The notes under the pieces are model-generated. The model worked only from the letters and a program-made list of their open reading frames with translations. It was not told where the DNA came from and did not search any database. Made by a program: the position numbers and the translations under genes. From Protula sp. h YS-2021 (Eukaryota; Annelida; Polychaeta; Sabellida; Serpulidae), in assembly GCA_949752745.1 (NCBI GenBank), contig OX457032.1, positions 8,880,271-8,944,270 of the forward strand: 64,000 nt of DNA, in the 5' to 3' direction. Positions 33,583 through 45,189 of the stretch are shown piece after piece (position 1 is the stretch's first letter; each line of letters opens with the position of its first letter).

Positions 33583-34365
33583 CTATACTTGCAATGAATC
33601 TGAATTTAGTAGATTTAATTCACACGGGCTGCTGCCTCTTAGAGCAATGTCTGCAACACTTGTTAAGCTGCTAATATCCAGGGTAACTGGAAGTGGTGTC
33701 CTGCTCGTGGCGTCACAATCGCGTGTATTTGTTCCATTTTTACAACTGTTATCCTGCACCACTGAACTGCTATCCTGAATATTGTTTTCCGAGAACTGCG
33801 AGACAGATGGACTGGGGCTGCTCTGTCCGGACACCGCGTCCACTTCCTCTAACATTTCGCTCATAAATTGAATGTAACTCACCGCAAGCTTCAGTGTTTC
33901 GATACGAGACAGCTTCTTCTCATACGCAAACGTTGGCACGCGGTGTCGCAAGTCATCAAAAGCCTCGTTGAGATGATACATTCGGCGACGTTCGCGAACA
34001 TTCGCCGCTTTCCGTTGTTCGTGAGTGATGATGCGTCTGCGCTTACGCTTGCCATCACTTGTGATTATAGTTCTCGTACCGTAGGGGAAGTTCTCGCAGT
34101 AGTTCTGCGCCATGCTTTGCACGAATTGCACATGACGGATATTCTGGGCAAAATCCATGTGCGTCACAGGCTGTTCATATGATCCATAGTGAACACCTTG
34201 CATGTGTACACCTGGCGTCACATGCTCGTGTTTCGAAAATGCTGACGTCATCAAATTCTGCGGTGGTAACATTTGAGCATTTGTGAATGGAAGACTCGTG
34301 TCAAAGCCCTGCTGCATTGGCTCCTGGTCACTTCCTATTGCCAAGTAAAAGTTTGATTGATCCAT
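33583..34365 (-). CDS. Fer3/FERD3L-type bHLH transcription factor
   Basis: An uninterrupted 260-residue frame on one exon. Residues 105-111 are a basic cluster (GKRKRRR, probable nuclear signal). The bHLH spans about 114-172: basic region with NVRERRRM, helix 1 [13 protein letters not shown], loop and helix 2 with [19 protein letters not shown] and [10 protein letters not shown]. The combination [12 protein letters not shown] and the following YI.FM.E.L is typical of Fer3/FERD3L, and differs from Ptf1a, which has FPYEKRLSKVDTL. Known members act in the nucleus as E-box-binding factors in neural development, usually paired with an E protein. The Ser-rich C-terminus (residues 179-260) and Gln/Met-rich N-terminus look disordered. 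The start is the first ATG of the frame. No other gene is nearby. Confidence 0.9.
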   Translation of the reverse strand: MDQSNFYLAIGSDQEPMQQGFDTSLPFTNAQMLPPQNLMTSAFSKHEHVTPGVHMQGVHYGSYEQPVTHMDFAQNIRHVQFVQSMAQNYCENFPYGTRTIITSDGKRKRRRIITHEQRKAANVRERRRMYHLNEAFDDLRHRVPTFAYEKKLSRIETLKLAVSYIQFMSEMLEEVDAVSGQSSPSPSVSQFSENNIQDSSSVVQDNSCKNGTNTRDCDATSRTPLPVTLDISSLTSVADIALRGSSPCELNLLNSDSLQV

Positions 34366-34805
34366 TCTTAGACCTGTCCCTGTCAGATTGCAGTCAACCT
34401 ATCCGTGCTTTATTAAAATCTGAATTTCAAATGAGATCAGTTACAGGTTGGTTTCCATCTGACATCTTCTTCCTGTTCTCGTCATTTACTTAATAAAGAA
34501 AATAAGCTCCAGCCATCGGCTTGACTGTGATAAACCAACCGTATTGAGTTAAGATCTATTCCTACAGATGGACTTTTTATCTTGGGCAAAAACAAAATTG
34601 TCCAAGCTCTGAAAACCTAAAAGCTTGATAAAAAATTACGGATTATTCGTTATTTCACACTGAACGTATATTTGTTTAATTTATCTTTGTCTCATATTTG
34701 GTATTTTTTATTAAAACGAAGATTCCAATTTGCAGTAATTTGCTTTTGTGTAAGTTGCAGCAGCAGCCGGGAACAAAACTTGAGGTTGTCAATTCAACCA
34801 TCCCA

Positions 34806-34813
34806 TTTATATA
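34806..34813 (-). promoter_or_regulatory. TATA box upstream of the bHLH gene
   Basis: TATATAAA on the minus strand in the context ggtatataaatggga. It would place the transcription start near 34775-34785 and give a 5' leader of about 410 nt if unspliced. Confidence 0.55.
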
Positions 34814-34968
34814 CCCTCCCGTTCAAAGGTTACTTCTTCCCCTATTTAAATTACACCTTTCAGATTTCGAATCAATTTTGTGGTGACACCTTTCGTATTG
34901 TGTACAGCACGTGGTGCAAATCAAAGAAGCGTGCGTATTGAGTGAGGCCTACAGATGGGACGAATCTG

Positions 34969-35000
34969 ATTGGTCGGGGACCAGTGCGACGGGGGCGGGG
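34969..35000 (-). promoter_or_regulatory. CCAAT box and GC box upstream of the bHLH gene
   Basis: ATTGG on plus (CCAAT on minus) at 34969-34973 and gggggcgggg at 34991-35000. They lie about 160-190 bp upstream of the TATA box, a distance at which such proximal elements often occur. Function is inferred. Confidence 0.4.
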
Positions 35001-35009
35001 CTATGACGA

Positions 35010-36780
35010 CATGGGTAACACGCTCTTGGAGTGTGTGCTAAGTGACTTACTGACTTTCACGCCGTGTGTGAAACCACTTGCGCGTGTTAAATGTTCCACC
35101 CTGTTTGGTGTATTTAACAGAAAAAGGAGACAAGATAAAAGAGAAAAAATCTATTCTTTTTTAAGCCAAAAAAAAAAAAAAAAAAAAAAAAATAGCACAA
35201 TGCCCTCACGGTGAAACCAAAAAAGGAGATTTCAGTATTAATTCAGTGTTCAGTATTTCAGATATTAACTGTGCCTTTACTACTGTCGTGTGATGCTACT
35301 GCAGGAATTTTCTCGTTATCGTTTCTTACTTCCTTTCGAAACCGTTTTCTTTATCCACATTTCACAGTGCATTAAAAATTAATTCAAAAAAATCTTCAAT
35401 GCACTGATAAATTTTAGATCAACAGTAGTAAACTGCAATTCTTGTTAGGGCTTCACTGCAAATGGCGAGAAACTTGTCTTTCTTGAGTATCTTTTTTTTT
35501 CAAAAACATAACAAAAAATGAGTACAAAGTTAATTATTCTCGTTGCTTTCGAAACGATTATATAAACACTAGAAGAAGACCGTTAATAATTTAAAAGGCA
35601 TAACGTTGCCTTCCAGTTTCTAACAAAACGCGCCCGGGATGTGAAATCAAAATACCCAACAAATTTTGTCCAAGGAGGTCAGTTTCGTGTGTGTGCGTTT
35701 GTGTGTGCTCTAATTTGAATTTTTGCAGGCTCGGCACTGACCTTGACACGCGATTTCTGTTCTCCAGTGCTGCATTCGTTGCTACACGCCCATATTGTTT
35801 TTTGTTTCGGATTCCTCTGGCCACACCGATTATTCGGAACAACTATTATTATTCTCACGCGGTAAAGTTGCAGTGAAAAATGATGAAGATAGGCAGAGAT
35901 TGGGCTTGAGATGTTCGCGCTTCGGAGATTGGATTTAAGGTGTTCGCGCTTCGAAGATTGGGTTTGAGATGTTCACACTTCACTGCGGGCGGAGATGCTT
36001 ACACGAGGAGTTGTAGTCAGCCCAAATATATATGTCAGAAACACGTATTGTCGGAAAGCATTAAACGGCAATGCATAATACTAAAATGAAATAACAACGG
36101 CTACATTGCACTCATAGCACACACTGAGATTGAGACAAGGAAAAGGAGGCGAGAAACACTTGTAATTAAAATCATGTCACATTTTAATAAATAACAACGG
36201 TACACGCCAAAATGGTTCATTGTCAAAACAGGAAACCAGTTTAAAAGCCATGCCACACCGCGGTCACGTGATCGACAAGTGCGCGAGGTTACCGCCATGT
36301 AATTAGACCGCCGCATTCATTATGCGCGCATCTTATCTGTGTGGTAGTTATAACACCTTGGTGAGACTGTTGTTTCTTTCATGTGCATTGTACAGGCAAA
36401 CCAGTGTTCGTGTGTGTAGTGTAGCCTGGAACGTGAGAATGTCCCACCGTCGCCTTACCTTTCTCACCTTCAGTTAAATTTCACTTAATGTTCCAAATTT
36501 ATTTTAAAAATCGCCAATTTTAAACTTAAACATGGCCATTATATTACTTTCATCGGCGTTATGTTTGATGAAGTGGGTTACTGGATTAGTGCGGTGCTGT
36601 ATACAACTTATTTAATAAAAATGGTGTGACTCAGATTATGAAATTTAATAATATTGACCTCTTTAAACTTGAATTTGAATTGTACATATATTTGAAATAA
36701 ATGCTGAAAGTAAAATAGGTCAATCAAGCAATTTTTAAATTTAAAGCTGTGTATACCAAAAATAACCAACCTTTTAAAAC
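35010..36780. other. no gene seen
   Basis: Upstream of the bHLH promoter. Contains an A run at 35169-35191 and a small direct repeat near 35905-35970 (tgagatgttcgcgcttc type). No supported gene. Confidence 0.45.
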
Positions 36781-36784
36781 AGGG

Positions 36785-37885
36785 AGGGGCGATCCTAGCA
36801 GACAAGGAGCTGCCCGCAGCAGTCCGAAGGGGAGGGGGGGGGGGGGCTTGGGGGCACTTGGAATCATAGGTGTTACCTACGCGCGTCTGAATAAAAATGA
36901 GGTAGGAGAAAGGGAGGAATTTGGAGGCCGAACACGACAGGCACGGAGCGCCACTTCGTTATAAGACAATGAGGGAGGAGAAAGGGAGGAATTTGGAGGC
37001 CGAACACGACAAGCACGGAGCGCCACTTCGTTATAAGACAATGAGGGAGGAGAAAGGGAGGAATTTGGAGGCCGAACACGACAGGCACGGAGCGCCACTT
37101 CGTTATAAGAAAATGAGGTAGGAGAAAGGGAGGAGTTTGGAGGCCGAACACGACAGGCACGGAGCGCCACTTCGTTATAAGAAAATGAGGGAGGAGAAAG
37201 GGAGGAATTTGGAGGCCGAACACGACAGGCACGGAGCGCAACTTCGTTACAAGAAAATGAGGGAGGAGATGGGGAGGAATTTGGAGGCCGAACACGACAG
37301 GCACGGAGCGCCACTTCGTTATAAGACAATGAGGGAGAAGAAAGGGAGGAATTTGGAGGCCGAACACGACAAGCACGGAGCGCCACTTCTTTATAAGAAA
37401 ATGAGGGAGGAGAAAGGGGGGAATTTGGAGGCCGAACACGACAGGCACGGAGCGCCACTTCGTTATAAGAAAATGAGGGAGGAGAAAGGGAGGAATTTGG
37501 AGGCCGAACACGACAGGCACGGAGCGCCACTTCGTTATAAGAAAAGGAGGGAGGAGAAAGGGAGGAATTTGGAGGCCGAACACGACAGGCACGGAGCGCC
37601 ACTTCGTTATAAGAAAATGAGGGAGGAGAAAGGGAGGAATGTGGAGGCCGAACACGACAGGCACGGAGCGCCACTTCGTTATAAGAAAATGAGGGAGGAG
37701 AAAGGGAGGAATTTGGAGGCCGAACACGACAGGCTCGGAGCGCCACTTCGTTATAAAAGGGATCACTTTCATTTTCACTCCGCGTCTCTCATTGAAGAGA
37801 GTTCGTTTAGCACTCGTTTTAAAAGTTGTGGGCATGCATAGTAGGCAGTTGGTATGTGAGTGCCCCCCTCCCCCGGGGAAGCGAC
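36785..37885. mobile_element. dispersed element whose interior is amplified as a 72-bp array
   Basis: Outer parts match the sequence at about 41795-42125. The left side has a 'cataggtgttacctacgcgc' block (cf. 'cagaggtgtcaccacgcatg'). The right side has 'ctccgcgtctc' and 'gcatagtaggcagttggt' (cf. 'actccgcgtta' and 'gcatagtaaccagttggt'). In the other copy the segment corresponding to the 72-bp unit occurs once, so the array is an expansion within this copy. No transposase was seen. Confidence 0.65.
36905..37757. repeat. 72-bp tandem repeat, about 12 units
   Basis: Units contain ggaggccgaacacgacaggc, a cggagcgccacttcgttata block and gaaaatgagggaggagaaag. With a 72-bp period, any stop-free frame stays open: one plus-strand frame reaches 234 residues and two minus-strand frames reach 289 and 388. 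Each frame repeats every 24 residues. Simultaneous openness on both strands and the transposon-like flanks argue against coding. Confidence 0.9.
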
Positions 37886-38097
37886 CAAAGTATTGCATAC
37901 TGGTATTTGTTTGGAAAGTGGAAGGCCGTGAAATAAATGCAACTAAGAACGAAATAGCAGAGCATCTCATCAAGTTAGCGTATTTCTTAAATTTATAGAT
38001 ACATAATATAATCAGGGCGAGATATATATAATACAGCATACAATATTTACGACAATAAACCGGCCTGTGAGACTTATGAAAGACAAGCTTTGGAAAA

Positions 38098-38300
38098 CCT
38101 GCGACACTCTTGCAGGGAGCGCATGAACACTAGGTCAGCCCAACAACAAGGCTGTCTGCATGCCAGATCTTCCGTACGTAAGCCTGCGACACTCTTGCAG
38201 GGAGCGCATGAACACTAGGTCAGCCCAACAACAAGGCTGTCTGCATGCCAGATCTTCCGTACGTAAGCCTGCGACACTCTTGCAGGGAGCGCACTGAGCA
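38098..38300. repeat. 85-bp tandem duplication
   Basis: Two full copies and a partial third copy start at 38098, 38183 and 38268 with cctgcgacactcttgcaggg. The two full copies are identical or nearly so, indicating a recent event. The unit start contains a palindrome (cctgc..gcagg). Confidence 0.9.
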
Positions 38301-39770
38301 ATGAAATTCATCTGGAGAATCAAAAGCCGATTGCCTGACTCGCGAGGAAACTGGGTGGTACGAATACAGCATGGACACAGCATTGGCAATATTCTGCTCC
38401 ATATAAGAAAATTTAAATATCTTCCTTTCAGCGTATACGAGAAGCCCAGGATAAGACAATCCCGAATCTAAGATCACCCCGGGAAATAAGGCATCTTTTC
38501 GTTAACCCCCTTCCATTTCACTCACATTGTGAAGAAAACAAGAAATAAGAGCACATCGGGATTAAGACCAGATTTAGCAGCCCCAAAAGGTGGTTTTATT
38601 TCTGGGATTTCGATTTATAAAATTACAATCTCTTATCTGTCTATATTCAGTTCTTGCTTATATTTTTGCTTAGCTGGCCAGGTTAAAAAAATAACATACC
38701 AACGACTGCAGCGCCATCCGATGTTCCATTTTTTTTTTATTTTTAATAAAAATAGGAAATGGATTTAAGGACAGGTTCATTTTTCGATTTTTATGTTTTC
38801 GTATGGAACGAAAATTTAAAAATATATTAGAAATTCTGTTAAGTGACATGTTAAGTTTATGCAATTGAAAGTGTTGTATTGCTTGCTTTTCTGTTTTTTC
38901 CATTCACGCATAACTAGATACCCCACTTCACATTACCAACACACTGTAAGGGAAATGTAAGGGTTGGATTAATATTTCAAAGTCTAATGTTTCAAAATCA
39001 TTAAAATCGTCTTTCTTTATCCCTTATGTTGACACACTGTATGTAACTGTATTATAAAGAACTCCTAGGGTCAAACACTTGTATCAATTTCTAAATGATT
39101 ATTTATGCTCGATTTAAATTGCCGCCCCTATTTTAAGAAATAAAAGTTAATGTTAGGAGCAGAATAATGACAATGATAGGGAAATGGATGGATTCACAGC
39201 TGAGCTATTGATACTCGGCGACCCTTCTGATGAAAGTGTCATGACGATGTCATAGTAACGCTTGACGTGTCCCAAACATAGTTGTGACGTAGCTACACTC
39301 GGTGCTGTATGAATGACCCCCTTTCTGCTGACATCAGTTCCACCGTCCATTCATTACTGCCACGGAATTCATTTCGCGTCGCACCTGCACATAGCTTTAC
39401 CAGCAATTCATCTGTAACTGTTCACAGAATAGTCTCTGATTACGGGTTGATATCACTGGTGTCACACACAAAGTTGTAATCAGCAACACATCAGGAGTGA
39501 TCTGTTAATATTATATTATACAGAACCGTTTAACTTTATACCAACGAGCATATTTTATTCACAAAAAGAATAAGAAATGATCTTGGTTTTTATTCACATT
39601 TTTATATTACAAGCTACGATATCTCCAAACCGCAGACTTGCCAAATGATCAATTGTTTTCAATATAAAAGCTCATTACTCCTCCTATTTCTTTCTTTGCT
39701 AAAATACTGAATATTCTGAACATGATTTTCAGTCGACGGGGGTAGAACTTTTTTTCAAAAAATGACGGGA
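38300..39770. other. no gene seen
   Basis: AT-rich sequence without a supported gene or recognisable repeat boundary. Confidence 0.45.
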
Positions 39771-39774
39771 GATG

Positions 39775-40035
39775 GGACGGGCGGGCGGGCGGGTGTGCGG
39801 GTGGGGCGCGGAAGGGGCCGGGGCGTGGGCGGAGGACGGGGGCGGGGACGGGGCGTGGGCGGAGGACGGGGGCGTTGAGGGGAATGGGGCCGGGGCGTGG
39901 ACGGAGGACGGGGGCGGGGACGGGGCGTGGGTGGAGGACGGGGGCGTTGAGGGGAATGGGGCCGGGGCGTGGACGGAGGACGGGGCGGGGACTGGGCAGG
40001 GGCGTGGACGGAGGACGGGGGCGGAGGAAGCACCC
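39775..40035. repeat. G-rich tandem repeat
   Basis: Units built from 'gggcgtgggcggaggacggg', alternating with a 'cgttgaggggaatggggcc' insert that occurs twice about 80 bp apart. The open frames on both strands (Pro/Arg-rich or Gly-rich) follow from the repeat. The G runs could form quadruplexes on the plus strand. Confidence 0.85.
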
Positions 40036-40334
40036 CGAACGGTGGGACCCCGGAAAACGGTGGGAGGAAGTGAGACTGGTTGTTTTAAGCATCGCTTCGA
40101 CCAAACTATACAACTATAGCATTTGTACAAACAAAAAGGTACTTTAATTTTGAATAAAAATGGGCATTTTGTACAATACTAATTAGGATCGAAACCATGC
40201 TTTGAAATCGATTGTGCTAGACCTGGCATTTTCTGGGTGACACGGCTTCAGGTGCGTGGTTCCTATATCCTGTGTGATGAGAGAAAGTGTAAGTGCAATA
40301 AATCGTTCATTGTTACATTGCCTGCCTTTACCAA

Positions 40335-40780
40335 CGACCAGTGTGCCCCATTGGGCGCACTCGCGTTACTTGTGTGTTACAGTATGTAAGCCTCATTGGG
40401 CGCATCGCGTTACTTGTGTGTTACCATGTAAGCCCCAGGGGGCGCATCGCGTTACTTGTGTGTTACCATGTGTGCCCCAGGGGGCGCATCGCCTTACTTG
40501 TGTGTTACCATGTAAGCCCCAGGGGGCGCATCGCGTTACTTGTGTGTTACCATGTGTGCCCCAGGGGGTGCACTCGCGTTACTTGTGTGTTACCATGTGT
40601 GCCCCAGGGGGCGCCCTCGCGTTACTTGTGTGTTACCATGTGTGCCTCAGGGGGCGCCCTCGCGTTACTTGTGTGTTACCATGTGTGCCTCAGGGGGCGC
40701 ACTCGCGTTACTTGTGTGTTACCATGTGTGCCTCAGGGGGCGCACTCGCGTTACTTGTGTGTTACCATGTGTGCTCTCTC
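40335..40780. repeat. 43-bp tandem repeat, about 10 units
   Basis: Units contain cgcgttacttgtgtgttacc and atgtgtgcctcagggggcg. Left units use 'gtaagcc' and lack two bases. Three overlapping plus-strand open frames of 141-194 residues arise from the repeat and are not supported as genes. Confidence 0.9.
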
Positions 40781-40784
40781 TGTC

Positions 40785-41225
40785 GAGCCCCCCTCTTGTG
40801 TGTTACTCACTCGTGTCACCCCATATGGCGGTCTGGTTAACCCTAAGTGCTAAGTGTCTCCCCTCCTACTGCCTGGAATCGCCACTTGAATGCTCTCTGT
40901 ACCGTTCCCCAAACGACCTGTGGGAGCGGGTAACCCCCTATATGGACGCATCGGTTTGCCTCTGAAGTTGCGGCTAGGGCTTTGCAAAGGGAGACCCCAT
41001 TCACTGTCCTAGGAACTCACATTCATACCTTGCACTATTTTGGTTGCATTCTACAGTACGGATTATTGACAAGAGGTAATAGAATATAAGATCAGCCTGA
41101 AAAAAAAACAATTTGCCAAAGAAAGTTTGCAAATGCTGCCTTAAGGAATTGCCCCAAAACGTTAGTTTTGTATATAGAATCTCCCACGAGAAAATTTCAT
41201 AAATTCGAAAGAAAACTGATCAAAC
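40785..41225. other. no gene seen
   Basis: Unique-looking sequence between two tandem arrays, with no recognised feature. Confidence 0.4.
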
Positions 41226-41229
41226 TCAA

Positions 41230-41640
41230 GCACTTCGATATTGCAGCACATTTTGCACTTCGATATTGAAGCACATTTTGCATTTCGATATTGCAGCATA
41301 TCTGGCACTTCGATATTGTAGCATATTTGATACTTCGATACTGAAGCTCATTTTACACTTCGATATTGCAGCACATTTTGCACTCCCATATTGCAGCATA
41401 TTTTTGCACTTCGACATTGCAGCATATTTTTGCACTTCGATACTGAAGCTCATTTTACACTTCGATATTTCAGCACATTTTGCACTGTCATATTGCAGCA
41501 TATTTTTGCACTTTGACATTGCAGCATATTTTTGCACTTCGATACTGAAGCTCATTTTACACTTCGATATTTCAGCACATTTTACACTCCCATATTGCAG
41601 CATATTTGGCACTTCGATATTGCAGCATATTTTGCACCCA
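41230..41640. repeat. ~26-bp tandem repeat with ~110-bp higher order
   Basis: Units follow 'gcacttcgatattgcagcac' plus attt. Variants (gatactgaagctcatttta, tcatattgcagcatattttt) recur together in blocks of four, giving a higher-order period of about 110 bp that is repeated two to three times. Open frames of about 140 residues on both strands are repeat-derived. Confidence 0.85.
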
Positions 41641-41794
41641 CACATCAAAGATTGCCAGTCTGCAATGAAAAGCTACAAAGAAATGGCTTGGAAAAATTGA
41701 GGGAGACGGATGGAACACTCATCTTTATATACAATATTCCACGATGGATAATTACATGGATTAAGCGCACAAAATTTAGAGTGGAACTTGCCCT

Positions 41795-42125
41795 TCCCTT
41801 TTCCCCAGGAGGGGGGGGGGGGGAGGGTGGATTGGTATCAGAGGTGTCACCACGCATGCCCCCCCCCCCAAAAAAAAACAACACTGCGAAAGGGAGTAAT
41901 TCTGAATTCGGATGCATACCGTGCGGAGTGCCATTTTCGTAAGAAAGGGGGTGATTTTCAGTACTCCGCGTTACATAAAAGGGCAGTTCTTTCAGACTTG
42001 CGCTCCGCGTACGGTTAAAGAGGGCTAATATTTCTAGCTTAGCACTAATGTGGTCGTTTGTAGAAGTCATGGACTGGCATAGTAACCAGTTGGTTCCTGA
42101 ATGGCCACCGCGGGGAAAACCCCCT
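41795..42125. mobile_element. dispersed element, unamplified relative of the 36.8-37.9 kb copy
   Basis: Shares in order: a 'ggtgtcaccacgcatg' block, 'gcggagtgccattttcgtaa', 'actccgcgtta', and a right-hand 'gcatagtaaccagttggt' block followed by a C/G-rich end. It has a single copy of the segment that is tandemly expanded in the other copy. No protein is encoded. Confidence 0.6.
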
Positions 42126-42254
42126 CTTCTTGAACTCTCGATTGCCTGGAAGTTTTTTCCCAATATCAAAAACCCATTTTGTTACTATCGCGTATGTCGA
42201 ACCTTGAATATCTCGCAGCAAACTTGCCTGTCCCGACAACTTCGAGGCACTAAG

Positions 42255-42780
42255 CCCCCCCCCCCCCGATGTATGCACACTAAGGCCCCCCGATGTATGC
42301 ACACTAAGGCCCCCCGATGTATGCACACTAAGGCCCCCGATGTATGCACCCTGAGGCCCCGCGATGTATGCACACTGAGGCCCCCGATGTATGCACACTA
42401 AGGCCCCCGATGTATGCACACTGAGGCCCCCCGATGTATGCACACTAAGGCCCCGATGTATGTACACTAAGGCCCCCGATGTATGCACACTGAGGCCCCC
42501 CGAAGTATGCACACTGAGGCCCCCCGATGTATGCACACTAAGGCCCCCGATGTATGCACACTAAGGCCCCCGATGTATGTACACTGAGGCCCCCGATGTA
42601 TGCACACTGAGGCCCCCCGAAGTATGCACACTGAGGCCCCCGATGTATGCACACTAAGGCCCCCGATGTCTGTAAACTAAGGCCCCCGATGTATGTACAC
42701 TAAGGCCCCCGATGTATGCACACTGAGGCCCCCCGAAGTATGCACACTGAGGCCCCCGATGTATGCACACTAAGGTCAAC
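42255..42780. repeat. ~23-bp tandem repeat
   Basis: About 22 units of gatgtatgcacactaaggcc plus two to four C. Variants (tgagg, gaagtatg, tgtacac) recur in the same order every five or six units, again a block-duplicated array. Open frames on the minus strand (HTSGG-type peptides) are repeat-derived. Confidence 0.9.
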
Positions 42781-42784
42781 GATG

Positions 42785-43165
42785 TATGCACACAAGTTTG
42801 CAGGAATCTGTAGCAAGTTTGCAGAAATAACTTGTATCACGCAGCCATAGCTTTAGCTATATCTCTAAATCCAAATGCCAAAGTGACCAGAAAACTAAAA
42901 AAAACGCTCCCTGAAATTCGTTGCTTTTACAGTGTTTAAAATAATGCGACGACCGGTTAACAGTTCAGTAAAATTTAAAAAATTTCAAGATTCCGAAATG
43001 GGCAGTTGCAGAGATATAACGTAAAACAATTAGAGAGATGCACGGACGGGCAGACTGAAGGAATGTTCATTCCAGACCTCCATCACCCAAACCCCCCCCC
43101 CCCCCCCCCCAGCGGGAGATAGTTACTGTAATTCAGTAGTCACATCTGTGGACATCAATTGCAGC
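42785..43165. other. no gene seen; C run
   Basis: Holds a run of about 19 C at 43093-43111. No other feature recognised. Confidence 0.4.
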
Positions 43166-43175
43166 GATCCCAAGA

Positions 43176-43320
43176 TTCTCTTTCTTTCATTTTTGACATT
43201 TCAGAGTGCTGGTGATCCCGAGGTGCACGAAACTTGCTTCTCTTTCTTTCATTTTTGACATTTCAGAGCGCTGGTGATCCCGAGGTGCACGACACTTGCT
43301 TCTCTTTCTTTTCATTTTTG
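43176..43320. repeat. 62-bp tandem duplication
   Basis: Two units and a partial third begin with ttctctttctttcattttt (43176, 43238 and about 43300) and include gctggtgatcccgaggtgc. Few differences separate them. Confidence 0.85.
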
Positions 43321-43689
43321 AACCAATGTTAATTTAATGATAAAGTACCACGTTTGTTTCGAGACGTTAACGTTGTTTTAAGTAATTTTGCATGACGTTA
43401 TCGTTCTCGCATATTTCGCGGGGGAATAATGATAATGCAAAAGGTATATGCCAATGCAATTTCTCGCATTAGAAAACTTTTGCTGATGAATTCTAATATA
43501 TATACCAAAAGAATAAAGAAACTGAGTGAAAAAGTGTAATGAAACTGGAAATCCATGTTTTTTGGGATACTTTGGTTTTTAACATAAAAGATAAAATTCG
43601 AAGAAAACACAATACACAACCTGACAAAACAAAAACAAAAAAACAACAGCGATGTTGTAAATGCGACTTCACGTCTTTAGTAGCAGTTT

Positions 43690-43915
43690 GGCTTTAAATT
43701 GCATTCCAACCGTTGAATAGCCGTGGCACCTGACGTCGGATTAGTGTCAGGTTTTGGTTGTTTATTATGGAATATGAAACAACGTTGACCTTCCGATGCC
43801 GGACAGATGTCGCTTGTTCGACGTCTAATCAGCGTTGTGGAACGGTTGCAAATGGAAGTCGACACGTCTATCTCCCAACGATGGTTAGACGTTGGGAAAG
43901 GAACGTTGTATGGAC
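43690..43915 (-). repeat. dispersed repeat related to 60970-61140
   Basis: On the minus strand it shares with 60970-61140 the blocks 'cttccatttgcaacc', 'attagacg' and 'aacgttgtttc.....ttca'. The translated similarity includes LIRRRT, GQRCF and QP blocks. It may be an old element, possibly once coding. Family unknown. An inverted cccaacg...cgttggg lies at its edge. Confidence 0.5.
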
Positions 43916-44279
43916 GCCAGTAAAATAGTAATTCAGTGTCCAGACAGTGACAATCACAGTGTGGTGACCCCTCCTTCACAGTCCCCACCTTACCACCAGG
44001 TCAGGCAGGATAGTATGAAGCCGAATTTATGCATGAAAAATGTGCGGGCTGTTGAAGTTAATGATTTGCTTTGGATGGATGGAGCGGAAATCGACGATGG
44101 GTTGACGTTGAAATGTTTAGTGGGTTATTATAGTCTCGGAGATCAGGGTATTACTGTTCAATCAGCTGTTATTTTCTTTTTCTTATAAATACAGAATGGA
44201 GCTGGAAAAGTACAACGTAACTTTAACAAAAGTGATCTTTTTTCTACATTGAGTCATAGTTTTATTCATCCCCAAACAA

Positions 44280-44360
44280 TGGGATCGTGGAATACCGAAT
44301 GCCGCGAATACCGAATGCCGCGAATACCGACAACCGAATACCGAATACCGAATGCCACTT
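44280..44360. repeat. short gaataccgaatgcc tandem
   Basis: About six units of 7-16 bp built on gaataccgaatgccgc. Confidence 0.8.
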
Positions 44361-44364
44361 CATC

Positions 44365-45080
44365 GTGTTTCTGTTGTGTAAGTTTCCCTTAAATAAGTAG
44401 GCGACAGGCCAGATTACTGACGACACCTTGCAACGGGAAATCGTCTCATATCAATCACACCTGAGATTCATCTTGATTTTTTAAGGCTTGTAATTCGCTT
44501 GTCAGAACTCTTCTCCAGGGAGTTTACATGTCAGCCTTCGGTCGTTCACAGACTCAATCCTTTCCTTCGTGCATCCATTACAAAGGGGCAACTTACCCTA
44601 AAACGGGAATTGGGAAGTGATTTTGATTCGCTTTTTATTGAATTTTGTTGTCAGATATCAAACCAGTAAAACAGTCACATGAAAATACATGACAATACCA
44701 TTACAAAGCGAGTCATGAACAAAGTTAGGGCCCCCAGGGCAATCGGGGTAGACTAGCGTTAACTATTATTTAAGTTTTATATTAGAGTCCTATGGGGTCG
44801 AAATAAATATCATTAAGTGCTTGTGGTCTTTCCATTATTGCACATGATTTAGAGGTTAAAGTGCCAAATAACGGCCAAGTACCGTGTGAATCTGATAAAA
44901 AAAAATGAATGCAGTTTTCTCTCTTCAGTTTCCAAAAATATCTTGCTTCTCGGTGGTGCGTTTATGTTATGCTCCGTTCAAGTCTTTTGGACATTCATGA
45001 AGCGTGTATGCAAAACTGGGGGAACGTTTGAGGCCTTCTCTCCCGGTGCGCTGCTGTTCTTATTCCCACTTGCAAACATA
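44365..45080. other. no gene seen
   Basis: No supported coding region. The 67-residue frame at 44886-45089 shows no known domain. Confidence 0.4.
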
Positions 45081-45118
45081 GTTTGCTAGTGGGTATGCTT
45101 TGCAAAGAATTCCGGCTG

Positions 45119-45188
45119 TTTTTTGTTTTTGTTTTTTTTTTTTTTTTTGTTTTTTTTTTTTTTTTTTTGTTTTTGTTTTTTTTTTTCC
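45119..45188. repeat. T-rich tract
   Basis: About 70 bases of T with scattered G. It borders the left edge of the following dispersed module. Confidence 0.9.
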
Positions 45189-45189
45189 G

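Noticed and set aside
33868..34182. 104-residue plus-strand frame over the bHLH gene
   Set aside because: Shadow of the bHLH coding sequence on the opposite strand.
36877..38039. Long repeat proteins on both strands
   Set aside because: Period of 72 bp keeps any frame open; flanks show it lies in a dispersed non-coding element.
40256..40965. Three overlapping Cys/Val-rich frames of 141-194 residues
   Set aside because: They are the three phases of one 43-bp tandem repeat.
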